Part shown: positions 33,216 to 41,681 of the stretch, piece by piece | How the letters are laid out: the number at the start of each line of letters is the position of its first letter | Numbering within the stretch: position 1 is the stretch's first letter | From: a virus | Direction: 5' to 3' (one strand) | IMG/VR virus record: IMGVR_UViG_3300017769_000001 | Span: 1-64,000 of that record | DNA: 64,000 nucleotides | Notes under the pieces: generated by a model | Told to the model about the DNA's origin: nothing | The model's database searches: none | Seen by the model: only the letters and a program-made list of their open reading frames with translations | Made by a program: the position numbers and the translations under genes

Positions 33216-33851
33216 ATGCATCCACTCGATTCCGTCGTTATTTTTAACGCTCCACCAATGTCAGGAAAGGACGTCGCAGCAGCCCACATTGATGAAACCA
33301 TCACAAAGGTAACGGACATCGTTACAGTCCCAATGATGTTCAAAGAGCACCTGTACAGGCTGGCGTCCGTTATCTATAATCTCGACTATTATGTCGTGGT
33401 TGATTACGCAACTGACAGAAGCAAGAAAGAAACCCCAACCGACCTGTTCGGTGGGTTATCCCCAAGGAATGCGATCATTGACATCTCCGAAAACGTGATC
33501 AAACCAAGATACGGTAAGCGGTATTTCGGCAATGTCTGTGCTTTAAACATGATGTCCGTGTCAAATATCATAACCCGACAGAAACTTTTCGTGTTCAGTG
33601 ACGGGGGTTTCCCAGACGAAGCAAAGCCGGTGATTGAAACGGTCGGTGCCGGGAAGACACTCGTCATTAGAATCCACCGAGAAGGTTATGAGTACGGTTC
33701 CGATTCAAGGCGTTATATGTCGGAAGACATGTTCGAGAAACCTCCAACCTTCATTGACATCTACAATGAAGAGGGTAAAATTGACGAGTTCTTCCAACAA
33801 TGCACCTCTAAAGTTCTGGAGTTCATTAATGAAAACGTCAAAGAGAGCTAA
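33216..33851 (+). CDS. P-loop kinase, probable (deoxy)nucleoside monophosphate kinase
   Basis: 211 aa. Walker A variant FNAPPMSGKDVAA at residues 10-22. SPRNAIIDISENVIKPRYGKRYFG in the centre recalls the NMP-binding region of phage dNMP kinases such as T4 gp1, and FVFSDGGFPDEA precedes a core strand. It probably phosphorylates dNMPs to supply DNA synthesis along with the RNR and thyA-like genes. Own promoter upstream. Confidence 0.65.
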   Translation: MHPLDSVVIFNAPPMSGKDVAAAHIDETITKVTDIVTVPMMFKEHLYRLASVIYNLDYYVVVDYATDRSKKETPTDLFGGLSPRNAIIDISENVIKPRYGKRYFGNVCALNMMSVSNIITRQKLFVFSDGGFPDEAKPVIETVGAGKTLVIRIHREGYEYGSDSRRYMSEDMFEKPPTFIDIYNEEGKIDEFFQQCTSKVLEFINENVKES

Positions 33852-33852
33852 A

Positions 33853-34167
33853 ATGACGTACGCGAATGCCGCCATCCATGTTTTGAAAAACATAGAAGAA
33901 GTCACCAAAGTCGGGATTCGTCAAGATTCGGATGATCTCATAAAAGGGCAGTTCCATCCGTGTATCGAAATCCATAAGATGTTCATGTTCTCCAAGTATG
34001 TGATCTACTACAAGGACTACGAGTACACAGTACGTTCAGACCCGGCTGCACTGGATGATGTTTACGATGATCGAAACATTGCAGAAAACATCGTGATATC
34101 TGGCATGATGAAACTTCATTCGAAAGGTCAACTGATCGAAATGCTTGACACAGTTGCTGCACTCTGA
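33853..34167 (+). CDS. Small protein, C-terminal-Leu family, 104 aa
   Basis: ATG 33853, 1 nt after the kinase stop. MTYANAAIHVLKNIEEVTKV, strands MFMFSKYVIYYKDYEYTV, ends MLDTVAAL. It looks like the small-gene family, although outside the main run. Confidence 0.6.
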   Translation: MTYANAAIHVLKNIEEVTKVGIRQDSDDLIKGQFHPCIEIHKMFMFSKYVIYYKDYEYTVRSDPAALDDVYDDRNIAENIVISGMMKLHSKGQLIEMLDTVAAL

Positions 34168-34200
34168 GAAAATGTAACGATAACCCTAAAGGAGGGTAAT

Positions 34201-34959
34201 ATGGACTTGGTAAAAACCAAGAAAATTCTTGAAATCATGGAAGGCGTTGGTATTCTGGATGCCGGTATCTTCGCAGCTGATGACAAGAATCAGATCCGAG
34301 GGATCACACAAGACAAGAACACAATCATCTATACAGAGACAGACCAGTTCATCGAACATCAAGTCGGTCTTCTGTCCGTGAAAGGTCTCCTGTCGCGTCT
34401 GAACCTGTTCGACGAAGAAAAAATGGGTGTTGAACTCGAAACTCTGAAGTCGAAGAAGAATGGTGAAGACTTTGTCAACCAGATTACCATCAAGGAAGGT
34501 CGCCGACGTTCCAAGGTAACCACGACTGACCCAGCAAACATGCGGACGATCCCCACGGATTATCCACAATGTGAAACTGTGTTCAGCGGCGTTATCAACA
34601 AGAGCTATGTCGACTATATCAGTAAGATGAAGAACTCGATCAATAGTGCTTCTGTTACCGATACGATGTACATCGAAATGTACTTTGACGAATCCAGCGA
34701 CAAAGGTACTGTGAATTTCAGTATCGGTGGTGGGTACGACGACTTCGATGATAAGTTCGACGTTGATATCAACGACGAGTTTGATTCGGAAACGTTTTCG
34801 GTGAAATGGAAAATCGACCCTGTCATCCGAGCGATGAAGCAAGCGTCATCCATTTCTGAAGAAGAGAAGGTTGAATTCCAAGTGACTGATCGCGGTCTTC
34901 TGGAAATTGACATCGACGGCATTGTGGTTACAGTAGCCCCAATGAACGTGACTAAATAA
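34201..34959 (+). CDS. Sliding clamp (DNA polymerase processivity factor), gp45-like
   Basis: 252 aa, near T4 gp45 (228). Preceded by a very strong ribosome site AAGGAGGG (34189-34196), fitting high expression. The repeated beta pattern of a clamp is seen: HQVGLLSVKGLLSRLNLFD at the place of the VAIYDLNGFLGILSL segment of gp45, then IRTIPTDYP-like spacer and a second domain SKMKNSINSASVTDTMYIEM. It lies next to the SSB gene. In T4 gp45 is also the late transcription activator, which fits the CTAAATA promoters here. Confidence 0.7.
   Translation: MDLVKTKKILEIMEGVGILDAGIFAADDKNQIRGITQDKNTIIYTETDQFIEHQVGLLSVKGLLSRLNLFDEEKMGVELETLKSKKNGEDFVNQITIKEGRRRSKVTTTDPANMRTIPTDYPQCETVFSGVINKSYVDYISKMKNSINSASVTDTMYIEMYFDESSDKGTVNFSIGGGYDDFDDKFDVDINDEFDSETFSVKWKIDPVIRAMKQASSISEEEKVEFQVTDRGLLEIDIDGIVVTVAPMNVTK
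34952..34958 (+). promoter_or_regulatory. Possible late promoter motif CTAAATA
   Basis: Occurs at the clamp gene stop, 78 bp before the SSB start, further than in the other cases. Could be fortuitous because the codons ACT AAA TAA encode the C-terminus. Confidence 0.35.
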
Positions 34960-35035
34960 AACGCTACGTCGAGATACGTTAGTGTTACGGAGGCAGAATT
35001 CTGCCAAATCTTAAAATCTACGGAGAATATACGTT

Positions 35036-35992
35036 ATGGCATTGACCAAACACAAACTGAAGAAACAGATCCTCGAAAAAACCCTGAACAAGACCGAGCA
35101 CGGTGGTGGTCGTCGTGAAGACGATCCAAAAATCCTGCCGTACTACAAGCTTGACACCAACGAAAAGATGGAAGTCATGTTTGTTCCATACGAAGACGGT
35201 GACCTGTTCAAGCACTTCAAAAAACACGGCCCCAACATGGGTGTTGCTTCTGTCGGCAGCGTAGACTGCATCTATCACTCTCGCGGTGAAAGCTGCCCTG
35301 CATGTGCCAAAGGCTTCAGTTATGTAAAGGACGGCAAAGGTACTCCGATGTCTAAGAAATGGATGGCGAAGGACTACTACGTCGCACAGGTCGTGGTAAT
35401 CGACTGTCCGTTCGACATCCCTGAACTGGAAGATGGAAACCAAGTCCGAATCTTCTACATGCCGTTCGCGGTTATGGAAAAGATCAAGGAATCCTATGCC
35501 GAAGGAATCGTCGAAGATCCGACTGAACACGTGTTCGTTATCAAGAAGACAACGAATCAAGGTGGGAACGCTTCCTACGCCAACTCTTTCTTCCGCCCGC
35601 AACCTGCTGGTGATGAGATCTACGAGGCGTTTGGTGATGCGGTAGTGGAAATTCACGATCTGTATGACGCGGATATCGCTCCTGCTGAAGTCACTGTCGA
35701 CGAAGTTGCCGAGTGGGTTGAGAAAGCCGACAAGGCACTGAACGAAGATGAAGGTGGTAACGGTGGTCGTACCCGTCGTGAGTCCGGAAACGATTCTTCT
35801 GACGATGGTGGAGCTGCCCGTCCTGCCGGTAACTCCCGTCTCGGACGCCGATCTGAACGTAAGGCTGAAGATGATGGGGATGAAGGCGATGATGGTTCTC
35901 AAGACGACACACAGTCAAAAACCACCGAGTCCTCTGGTGGTGGTAACAGTCTGAAAGATCGCCTACGTCGTGCGCGTGCATCTGGTCAGTAA
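35036..35992 (+). CDS. Single-stranded DNA-binding protein, gp32-like
   Basis: 318 aa, near T4 gp32 (301). A basic N-terminus (LTKHKLKKQILEKTL) matches the cooperativity region. The zinc-binding subdomain is visible at residues 81-95 (IYHSRGESCPACAKG: His plus CxxC). An OB-fold core follows, then a long acidic, Gly/Asp-rich C-terminal region with DDDGDEGDDGSQDD, which recruits partner proteins. A conserved-looking LKDRLRRARASG extreme end is unusual compared with T4. Confidence 0.85.
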   Translation: MALTKHKLKKQILEKTLNKTEHGGGRREDDPKILPYYKLDTNEKMEVMFVPYEDGDLFKHFKKHGPNMGVASVGSVDCIYHSRGESCPACAKGFSYVKDGKGTPMSKKWMAKDYYVAQVVVIDCPFDIPELEDGNQVRIFYMPFAVMEKIKESYAEGIVEDPTEHVFVIKKTTNQGGNASYANSFFRPQPAGDEIYEAFGDAVVEIHDLYDADIAPAEVTVDEVAEWVEKADKALNEDEGGNGGRTRRESGNDSSDDGGAARPAGNSRLGRRSERKAEDDGDEGDDGSQDDTQSKTTESSGGGNSLKDRLRRARASGQ

Positions 35993-36004
35993 ATAACCAA
36001 AAAG

Positions 36005-36022
36005 GGGGCTCTTCGGAGCCCC
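36005..36022 (+). repeat. GC-rich hairpin after the SSB gene
   Basis: GGGGCTC-TTCG-GAGCCCC, a UUCG-capped stem. No T-run follows, so it is more likely an mRNA-stabilising or processing structure than a terminator. Confidence 0.6.
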
Positions 36023-36042
36023 AATCCTAAAAGGGGTTTGAC

Positions 36043-36609
36043 ATGGATAAAATCATGCACCTGAGAGCCATTGACCATGACGCGAGTCGTGCAGGGCATA
36101 CTCAGTATGATCAAAGCAAGCGAGGGGTCACTGTAATTGGCAAGTTCGTAGACAACCTCGAACAGAACCGGAGAGACTTGGTCTTCTCTTGGGCAATTCA
36201 GGACACCAGAGATCGTTACTGTAAGAAGACAGGTATCGAGATTGCAGGGGAACGAATGAATAGTGGTATCATCATCCAGACGGATTATGTTTCGAAGTTT
36301 TCTCTGAAATACCAGTTCTTCAACTCGATTGCAGCTGCAAGGGAGTTCTACCACAGTGACGAAGCTCCAGACAACGAAGAACGACGTCGTTTCCTCGACT
36401 TGACGTTCTATTCTCTGGCTGAGATTGCTGAGTCGAATAACTGGTACATGGACATCAAATCAGAGTACCTCCCGTCAATTCATCCGGATATTCTGATTAA
36501 CTATATCCACAGGATGAATTTGAAAGAGCTGTCAAAGCTGGATATCTACTCGATGGTTGGTAAGTATCCAACACTGACAGCAATGATTAACAGGAGCTAC
36601 GGGGTATGA
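36043..36609 (+). CDS. Hypothetical protein, 188 aa
   Basis: Starts MDKIMHLRAIDHDASRAGHT; mostly helical with RRRFLDLTFYSLAEIAESNN and a Leu-rich C-terminus. Between SSB and a structural-looking gene, overlapping the latter by 4 nt. In T4 this neighbourhood holds genes 33 and 59, but no motif identifies it as either. Confidence 0.55.
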   Translation: MDKIMHLRAIDHDASRAGHTQYDQSKRGVTVIGKFVDNLEQNRRDLVFSWAIQDTRDRYCKKTGIEIAGERMNSGIIIQTDYVSKFSLKYQFFNSIAAAREFYHSDEAPDNEERRRFLDLTFYSLAEIAESNNWYMDIKSEYLPSIHPDILINYIHRMNLKELSKLDIYSMVGKYPTLTAMINRSYGV

Positions 36610-37154
36610 CCACGATTGTCGATAAACTGAGAACAAAAATTCTCAACGCTGGATCGGCTGCACAGGAAATCAACCGCTTCAACGCAAGGTTTCTCGGCAT
36701 TCCGGAAAACATTTCTGACTTTCTTTCACGAGGGGTCAGAAATGTTAACCCTCCAGCAATTACCTTTGCAACGACGAACCATGGGAATCGTCGAGCGAAC
36801 TTTCAGGACGTTGGTAAGCTGGAGAGTGAAATCCTGACGATCACCCTGATGAGTGATGATGAAGGGATCATGGACGGAATTATCATGTCCCAGATCTTCC
36901 GTCAGAAAGGCGATGAGATCAGTGGGTTTGAAGGGACGAAGAGCCAGTCGAAGTTTGATATCAAACTTGAGATATTAAACACCAATTCGAAGGTGGTTCG
37001 ATCTGAGACTTACAGGAATTGTTTCATTGCTACTCTTCAGAAACCAGATCTGGAGAATACCCAAGCAGCAACGAACGCACTCTACACCCTGACAATCCAG
37101 TACGATTCAATCGACTATTCGATTGAAGACGAAAGCTTCGTTCTCACTTCTTGA
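36606..37154 (+). CDS. Probable virion structural protein, tail tube/baseplate-like
   Basis: 182 aa, predominantly beta after an N-terminal helix (MTTIVDKLRTKILNAGSA). Segments such as GKLESEILTITLMSDDEG and YTLTIQYDSIDYSIED are typical of tail-tube or tail-tube-initiator folds, but there is no diagnostic motif. Ends facing the convergent head-completion gene. Tail assignment is an inference from fold character and location. Confidence 0.45.
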   Translation: MTTIVDKLRTKILNAGSAAQEINRFNARFLGIPENISDFLSRGVRNVNPPAITFATTNHGNRRANFQDVGKLESEILTITLMSDDEGIMDGIIMSQIFRQKGDEISGFEGTKSQSKFDIKLEILNTNSKVVRSETYRNCFIATLQKPDLENTQAATNALYTLTIQYDSIDYSIEDESFVLTS

Positions 37155-37608
37155 ATATCTGAAATTCTGTAAGGACTATGAATTCCCATCCCCTTTCCTT
37201 ACAGAATTTCTTTGCAGCTTCCCACTTCAGCATGTTCGTAGTGAAAACTTCACACTCTTTAAGATAGACGTCTTGACGCTTCCTGCTCGTCTTGACTGGC
37301 GGTAAGGTTTGACTATGCGGCTTAATCTCTGCAAGATAGGTTTTAAACTCCCCATCCTTGGTTCTGACTTCCATGAAGATATCAACCATATATCGACGCT
37401 TCCTTTGAATGCGCGGATCCATGTACGGGACAACAGTCGTTTCGCTGCCCCATCGGATTACAGACGGATGGTTGTCTGCCCAACGAAAGACGGCGTACTC
37501 ATAACTGGAAAGGTAACGGGGGTTCTTGGTTCCTACGTATTTCTCTTTGTTGACGACGTCGTAAGTACCCTGCATACATTTGCTGAAAGCCCCCTTTCGC
37601 TTCGCCAT
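37144..37608 (-). CDS. Head completion protein, T4 gp4-like nuclease fold
   Basis: 154 aa from ATG 37608, overlapping the upstream stop (TAATG). Conserved gp4-type landmarks are YVGTKNPRYLSSYEYAVFRWADNHP, VVPYMDP and YMVDIFMEV followed by YLAEIKPHSQTLPP, i.e. the D...E-x-K core of the VSR/PD-(D/E)xK endonuclease fold, ending with WEAAKKFCKERGWEF. gp4 finishes filled heads before tail joining. Confidence 0.85.
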   Translation of the reverse strand: MAKRKGAFSKCMQGTYDVVNKEKYVGTKNPRYLSSYEYAVFRWADNHPSVIRWGSETTVVPYMDPRIQRKRRYMVDIFMEVRTKDGEFKTYLAEIKPHSQTLPPVKTSRKRQDVYLKECEVFTTNMLKWEAAKKFCKERGWEFIVLTEFQIFKK

Positions 37609-37772
37609 TAGTCGAAACTCCCGTTCTTCTGCATTTTGGTAGCTGTCGCATACAGGATACTCTCCCAATCGTCGTCATAACGATCCCGGAACTTGTCCTT
37701 GTTATCCTTTATCCATTGTTCTGCTTTGTCGTTCAGCTTGAACTTTTCTTCAAACAATTCTTCGACACGCAT
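37608..37772 (-). CDS. Small acidic protein with MRVEELFEE leader, 54 aa
   Basis: Begins MRVEELFEEKFKLND, the clearest form of the shared leader, then a charged helical body (WIKDNKDKFRDRYDDD) ending QKNGSFD. Start and stop overlap both neighbours by 1 nt (TGATG and TAATG), which supports the reading frame. With cleavage after LFE only 46 residues remain, a size like T4 internal peptides. Located in the head-completion operon. Confidence 0.75.
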   Translation of the reverse strand: MRVEELFEEKFKLNDKAEQWIKDNKDKFRDRYDDDWESILYATATKMQKNGSFD

Positions 37773-37903
37773 CAGTTAATCCTCTCTGGCATTACATATT
37801 CGAACTTACTCACCTCACGAAAGATCATATGAAGCTGTCCGTTGATAACCTTTGAACGCTTCTGTGGCATGGTGACCGTGATCCTGTATTTGAACCGTCT
37901 CAT
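37772..37903 (-). CDS. Small basic protein, 43 aa
   Basis: MRRFKYRITVTMPQKRSKV..., very basic N-terminal half, ending VMPERIN. Its stop overlaps the start of the tagged 54-aa protein and its start follows the previous stop by 1 nt, so it belongs to this compact operon. Confidence 0.6.
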   Translation of the reverse strand: MRRFKYRITVTMPQKRSKVINGQLHMIFREVSKFEYVMPERIN

Positions 37904-37904
37904 A

Positions 37905-38309
37905 TCACACCCCACCTGAAGGAAGCGGACTGATTGATTCGATGAATTTTACTTCTCCGTACAGGAACGTCTCAACAGAACCATCCGGAAGACTTATCTT
38001 GAGGTCATAGACACCGGGACGCGGATAATCAAATACGAGCGTATCTTCTGCCGGAACATCAATAACAACAACGCCGTCAGTTCCAACCGGAGACCACACG
38101 TACCCTGCATCGGAAAGACTAATTGAAATGTCGGTTTCCTCTGACTCCGGATCAGAAACAAACTCGTACCCTTCATACGGCTTGATCGTCATTGAAAACT
38201 GTGATGTTGAAAGGTCGAGAGGAATTTCGTTTCCAGTTTCATCCATCGTTTCGATCTTCATGCTAAAAGAGAATCGACTTCCCTTATGGATTGTTATATC
38301 ATGCTTCAT
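37905..38309 (-). CDS. Probable virion protein, 134 aa, beta-rich
   Basis: Beta-sandwich-like sequence (ITIHKGSRFSFSMKIETMD, then PGVYDLKISLPDGSVETFLYGEVKF) typical of small phage tail or baseplate accessory proteins. It overlaps the gp15-like gene by 4 nt and shares its late promoter. Precise role unknown. Confidence 0.6.
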   Translation of the reverse strand: MKHDITIHKGSRFSFSMKIETMDETGNEIPLDLSTSQFSMTIKPYEGYEFVSDPESEETDISISLSDAGYVWSPVGTDGVVVIDVPAEDTLVFDYPRPGVYDLKISLPDGSVETFLYGEVKFIESISPLPSGGV

Positions 38310-39037
38310 GGTAATTCTTCTCCGTCAATTACCTCTTTCGTCTCCAGATTGATAATGTCATCGGAGTTCAGAGTCGGTTTGTTTTCTTCATAGACACGCA
38401 GGCGGATATCTTCAAGTGGATCCGTGTCTTTGAGAGGGTATGAAATTCTTACAGGAACACTGAACTGCAACGTCATTTCAGCAGCACGATGAGATTGTCC
38501 GAGTGGTCTGGTTATCTCATTAGAGATTCCCTCCATACGAATTGATGTGATATAATCAGGATCAAACGCATTGGTTGATTTTTGAATAACAACCTCTGGA
38601 TGGAAAGTCAGCAGGATCTTTTCCAAGATTTCCATCAATTGGCTGACAGACGATGCATAAATGCTAAGGTCGACCCCCAGTCGAAGTGGAACCCCGGACA
38701 ATCGGTTGACGTTCGTCATCTGACCGTCGGACGCTTGGCGATATCCAACCTCCATCTGATGGTACGGATTCATTCGAGATTCGTCATCCAGTTCGATACT
38801 TGAGAGGTTCACAGCCATCAGAGGCACTTTCACGTTTTTGTATTCAGTGTCTTTGTTCAATATTGCCGCAACAACGCGAGAGGGCGACCCGAACATAACC
38901 GGGACTTTTTCTTCGTATTGCTGTCCGTTCCTCACAACACCATCTTTCACGGTGAATGTAGAGAACGCTCTTATCACTTGAGACAGATATCTTTCTATCT
39001 GATTCTCATAAAATGTTTGGTCTTTTGTGCTACTCAT
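38306..39037 (-). CDS. Tail completion / sheath stabiliser, T4 gp15-like
   Basis: 243 aa (T4 gp15 is 272). Same layout as gp15: N-terminal helix (FYENQIERYLSQVIRAFS), a PVMFGSPSRVVAAILNKD segment, KVPLMAVNLSSIELD, then LGVDLSIYASSVSQLMEILEKILLTFHPEVVI, which matches the gp15 region on shared contacts to tail and neck. It is read from a late promoter divergent to the neck operon. Confidence 0.75.
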   Translation of the reverse strand: MSSTKDQTFYENQIERYLSQVIRAFSTFTVKDGVVRNGQQYEEKVPVMFGSPSRVVAAILNKDTEYKNVKVPLMAVNLSSIELDDESRMNPYHQMEVGYRQASDGQMTNVNRLSGVPLRLGVDLSIYASSVSQLMEILEKILLTFHPEVVIQKSTNAFDPDYITSIRMEGISNEITRPLGQSHRAAEMTLQFSVPVRISYPLKDTDPLEDIRLRVYEENKPTLNSDDIINLETKEVIDGEELP

Positions 39038-39064
39038 GGAGAATACATCTCTAGGCTTTTCCCC

Positions 39065-39071
39065 TATTTAA
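39065..39071 (-). promoter_or_regulatory. Divergent late promoter (minus), TTAAATA
   Basis: CTTAAATAG on the minus strand, 28 bp upstream of the gp15-like start. It shares an almost palindromic block with the plus-strand late promoter at 39074. Confidence 0.6.
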
Positions 39072-39073
39072 GC

Positions 39074-39080
39074 CTAAATA
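39074..39080 (+). promoter_or_regulatory. Divergent late promoter (plus), CTAAATA
   Basis: GCCTAAATACTC, 27 bp upstream of the structural gene at 39108. Back to back with the minus-strand motif at 39065. Confidence 0.65.
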
Positions 39081-39107
39081 CTCACTATGATATAAAGAAG
39101 GTATGTA

Positions 39108-39815
39108 ATGAGTGTTCGCCGGTTTTCCGTAACAAGTGTTCTCGACGTCAGTTCCCTAGAAGGGTATTACGGACGGCTTGATGTGTACGCATCGTTCACC
39201 GATGATGGTGAGTTCGATATGTACGGAGCCGTCGATGGCAATCTACGTCCTTATGGGGTGTTTGCTTACATGATCAACGACGTGGTTGGTCGTAGGTCTC
39301 GTGAAAGTACACTGTACGCCCGTGTGTTCAGATACCGAGAGAGATCAAAGCAACCACTGAATGTCCAGCAATATACCATGGACGATTACGAACTGGACTA
39401 CCAGAAGATGTTGAGAATGTTTCCGGATCATGAAGAAGTCCTCGATGAAATTTATACTCTGGTTCCGGGACAGCTTTCAATTAAAAATGCTTTCGCACAC
39501 ATCTGGCAGCTGACATTCCGGTTTGCAGCCAAGCTGTCCAAAGGACTGAAATCGATCAAAGAAACATGGGCTGAATTGTTCCAGAAATTGGAATATGATG
39601 CTGTTATCGACAAGCGTGGCACTGGCATTATCGACTCCGACAGAAAACCGTGCCTGATCGTTCTTGGTGATACTGCTGGGCAGCTGATAGAAGATCTGGA
39701 GATTGTGAGCACTCAGGTCTACAAGAAAGAACAGAACAGTCGAATTTACTTCAAGATTGCTCGCTTCAATCGACTGACGGCTGTTGCAAACGCACGAAAT
39801 AGGATCAAGAAATGA
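39108..39815 (+). CDS. Probable virion protein of the neck operon, 235 aa
   Basis: Starts MSVRRFSVTSVLDVSS; beta-rich N-terminal half and helical C-terminal half with KGLKSIKETWAELFQKL and CLIVLGDTAGQLIEDLEIVS. First gene after the divergent late promoter and overlapping the gp14-like gene by 4 nt. No confident family; structural role inferred from position. Confidence 0.6.
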   Translation: MSVRRFSVTSVLDVSSLEGYYGRLDVYASFTDDGEFDMYGAVDGNLRPYGVFAYMINDVVGRRSRESTLYARVFRYRERSKQPLNVQQYTMDDYELDYQKMLRMFPDHEEVLDEIYTLVPGQLSIKNAFAHIWQLTFRFAAKLSKGLKSIKETWAELFQKLEYDAVIDKRGTGIIDSDRKPCLIVLGDTAGQLIEDLEIVSTQVYKKEQNSRIYFKIARFNRLTAVANARNRIKK

Positions 39816-40516
39816 AGACTGCAAAGATCGGAGTCTATGGTGGAAGAACCAGAAAACTCCAGAAGAAACTTTCATATGAAGCAACTTCCATGACGTGGAA
39901 GATCGCAAACGTTTACAAGTATCTTGGTAGTAGGGCAAGCGTCAACCCAAGCCTGAATGATATTCAGGTAACGACGTTCATGGAAGTTCCTGATCGTGCA
40001 TATGACAAATACCCGGTGCCAATCAACATTTATTTCGAGCCTGCTCCAGAACAAGTGACAGACTATTCTCAGTTTGGGATTATAGACCCCATCGGAACTG
40101 ATCAGATCATAAAGGTTCATGTAAATTCCTATGACGACCTTGGTCGTTCTCTCGTAGAGGGAGATGTCATAGAGGTTCCTTTCTTCAAAAATCCCAAGCA
40201 TGACGCCATGTGGGAAGTTGTTGATGTTGATGGCAGTCAGGAATTCGAAAAGTTTTACACTGTTGTTAAGCTTCGTGTTCTTGAAGACAGTCGCAAGACT
40301 CGTGAAATCGATATCACTGGTTCCATTGGGCCTGAACTCGATGACATTGTCGACCAACACAACCAGCACGCGAATGACTATGTTGGTCATGACGGTGTTG
40401 ATGACACTGGAATTGATAACGGAGAAACAAACCCAGACATCAACGAACCTTTCGATGGTGTTGAAGAAACCAGACGATCTTTCTTAGACGAATTTGATGG
40501 AGACCTATTACCGTGA
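39812..40516 (+). CDS. Neck protein, T4 gp14-like
   Basis: 234 aa (T4 gp14: 256). Matches the gp14 plan: a segment DVIEVPFFKNPKHDAMWEV corresponding to GDLIYFPMDNSLFEINWVE, and a C-terminal acidic region (DQHNQHANDYVGHD...) ending FLDEFDGD, comparable to the FDNDFMD end of gp14. It probably closes the portal together with the gp13-like product encoded next. Confidence 0.7.
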   Translation: MKTAKIGVYGGRTRKLQKKLSYEATSMTWKIANVYKYLGSRASVNPSLNDIQVTTFMEVPDRAYDKYPVPINIYFEPAPEQVTDYSQFGIIDPIGTDQIIKVHVNSYDDLGRSLVEGDVIEVPFFKNPKHDAMWEVVDVDGSQEFEKFYTVVKLRVLEDSRKTREIDITGSIGPELDDIVDQHNQHANDYVGHDGVDDTGIDNGETNPDINEPFDGVEETRRSFLDEFDGDLLP

Positions 40517-41247
40517 GCGTGAATCTGAGTAACGAATTTATTGATGATGTCGTAACCATGCTGAGTGGTACGCTTGTTGACGTGGAGTTGGACACTCCTG
40601 ACATCGAAACCGCGTACCGTATGGCGAAGAAAACATGGAAACAGAAGGGGAATGATAACCTGAATCACTCATTCTACCAACTCGATGTTGTGTCTGGGCA
40701 GAATGAATACCAGCTTCCAGCGGAGATTACTGATGTGGTCAGTGTGATCACGATGAGCAACGATGCATTCACCATGGAAGATCCGTTCGCCATGGCATCC
40801 TTTCAGGAAACGTTCACCTATGGAATGGGCGGGGGTGTGAGTGGGGATTTCTTCTACATCTACGATATGACTCGCCAGATCATCGATAACAACAAAATGT
40901 ACACCGCCGAAGAGCCCAACTTCAGATTCAACAGACGCTCGAATACGATCTACCTGTTCAATCCCCCGTCTGTTGACAGAAAATGGGTCTTAGAGGTATA
41001 CAGACAGTCTACAGACGAAGAATACCAGAATAACCTCTGGATCCTTAACTGGACTATTGCAGAATGTAAGCAGATCCTTGGTCGCGCTTACCGCAAGTTC
41101 GGGTCGCTTCCATCTCCAACCGGTGAATCCCAGATTGACGGCGATCAGCTGGTTCAGGAAGCACAGAGGGAGAAGGAGTTACTTCTTGAAGAAATCGACA
41201 ACTTTGTTGACGGTGATCCTGACGGCATGGGAGTGTACATCGGATGA
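40513..41247 (+). CDS. Neck / head-tail connector protein, T4 gp13-like
   Basis: 244 aa. N-terminal FIDDVVTMLSGTLVDVELDTPDIETAYRMAKKTW is the helical start typical of connector adaptors, with QNEYQLPAEITDVVSVI as the following strand pair. A C-terminal acidic helix (LLLEEIDNFVDGD) follows. Together with the gp14-like protein it would form the neck ring. The stop overlaps the first tagged ART-like gene. Confidence 0.7.
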   Translation: MSVNLSNEFIDDVVTMLSGTLVDVELDTPDIETAYRMAKKTWKQKGNDNLNHSFYQLDVVSGQNEYQLPAEITDVVSVITMSNDAFTMEDPFAMASFQETFTYGMGGGVSGDFFYIYDMTRQIIDNNKMYTAEEPNFRFNRRSNTIYLFNPPSVDRKWVLEVYRQSTDEEYQNNLWILNWTIAECKQILGRAYRKFGSLPSPTGESQIDGDQLVQEAQREKELLLEEIDNFVDGDPDGMGVYIG

Positions 41248-41681
41248 GAATTGAAGAAATATGGACTCCGGGGGAGCAAGAGTACGACGATCTTACACTG
41301 GAGATTAAGGAAGTCTACTCTGGGAGGCTTCTACTAAACTTTGACGATGAACAGGTCAAATATTTGTATCGTGGCGTGTCGAAAGAAGAATACGAAGACA
41401 TCGTCGAAAGCGGAGTCATCAAGCCTTCTAAATTTTATGGAAGGATCCATGCTTCTGCTATCCCTGTGATCGTCGACAGCGACGTATACGTGGTGCTGAA
41501 GATAAAGTACGTACCTTCGGACGGGTGGAAGCCAAAAGCTGCTTCTACAGGCGTATACGCGGTCACAGGAAAGGAAATCCCCAAGGATCGGATCATGGAT
41601 AAGATCCCGGTAGGAATTGCAAGAACTGAAGTCCTTCTCAGGAAAACAAGAATGAGTCAATTCATGGAGTTTCAAACGTGA
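41244..41681 (+). CDS. ART-like protein with MRIEEIW leader, 145 aa
   Basis: Leader MRIEEIWTPG. The core YLYRGVSKEEYEDIVESGVIKP, then FYGRIHAS and ASTGVYAVTGKEIP, is the R-G ... short-strand pattern of small ADP-ribosyltransferase-like folds. A close paralogue lies at 42972 (YLYRTISNEEYADIKKSGMI, FYGRIHAA, ASTGVYATTWENV). The leader lacks the E at the expected cleavage position (IWT). Transferase activity is inferred, not shown. Confidence 0.6.
   Translation: MRIEEIWTPGEQEYDDLTLEIKEVYSGRLLLNFDDEQVKYLYRGVSKEEYEDIVESGVIKPSKFYGRIHASAIPVIVDSDVYVVLKIKYVPSDGWKPKAASTGVYAVTGKEIPKDRIMDKIPVGIARTEVLLRKTRMSQFMEFQT

Noticed and set aside
39812-41247. Terminase or portal gene in the neck region
   Set aside because: No Walker motifs or portal-size ORF; the proteins fit gp13/gp14-type adaptors better.
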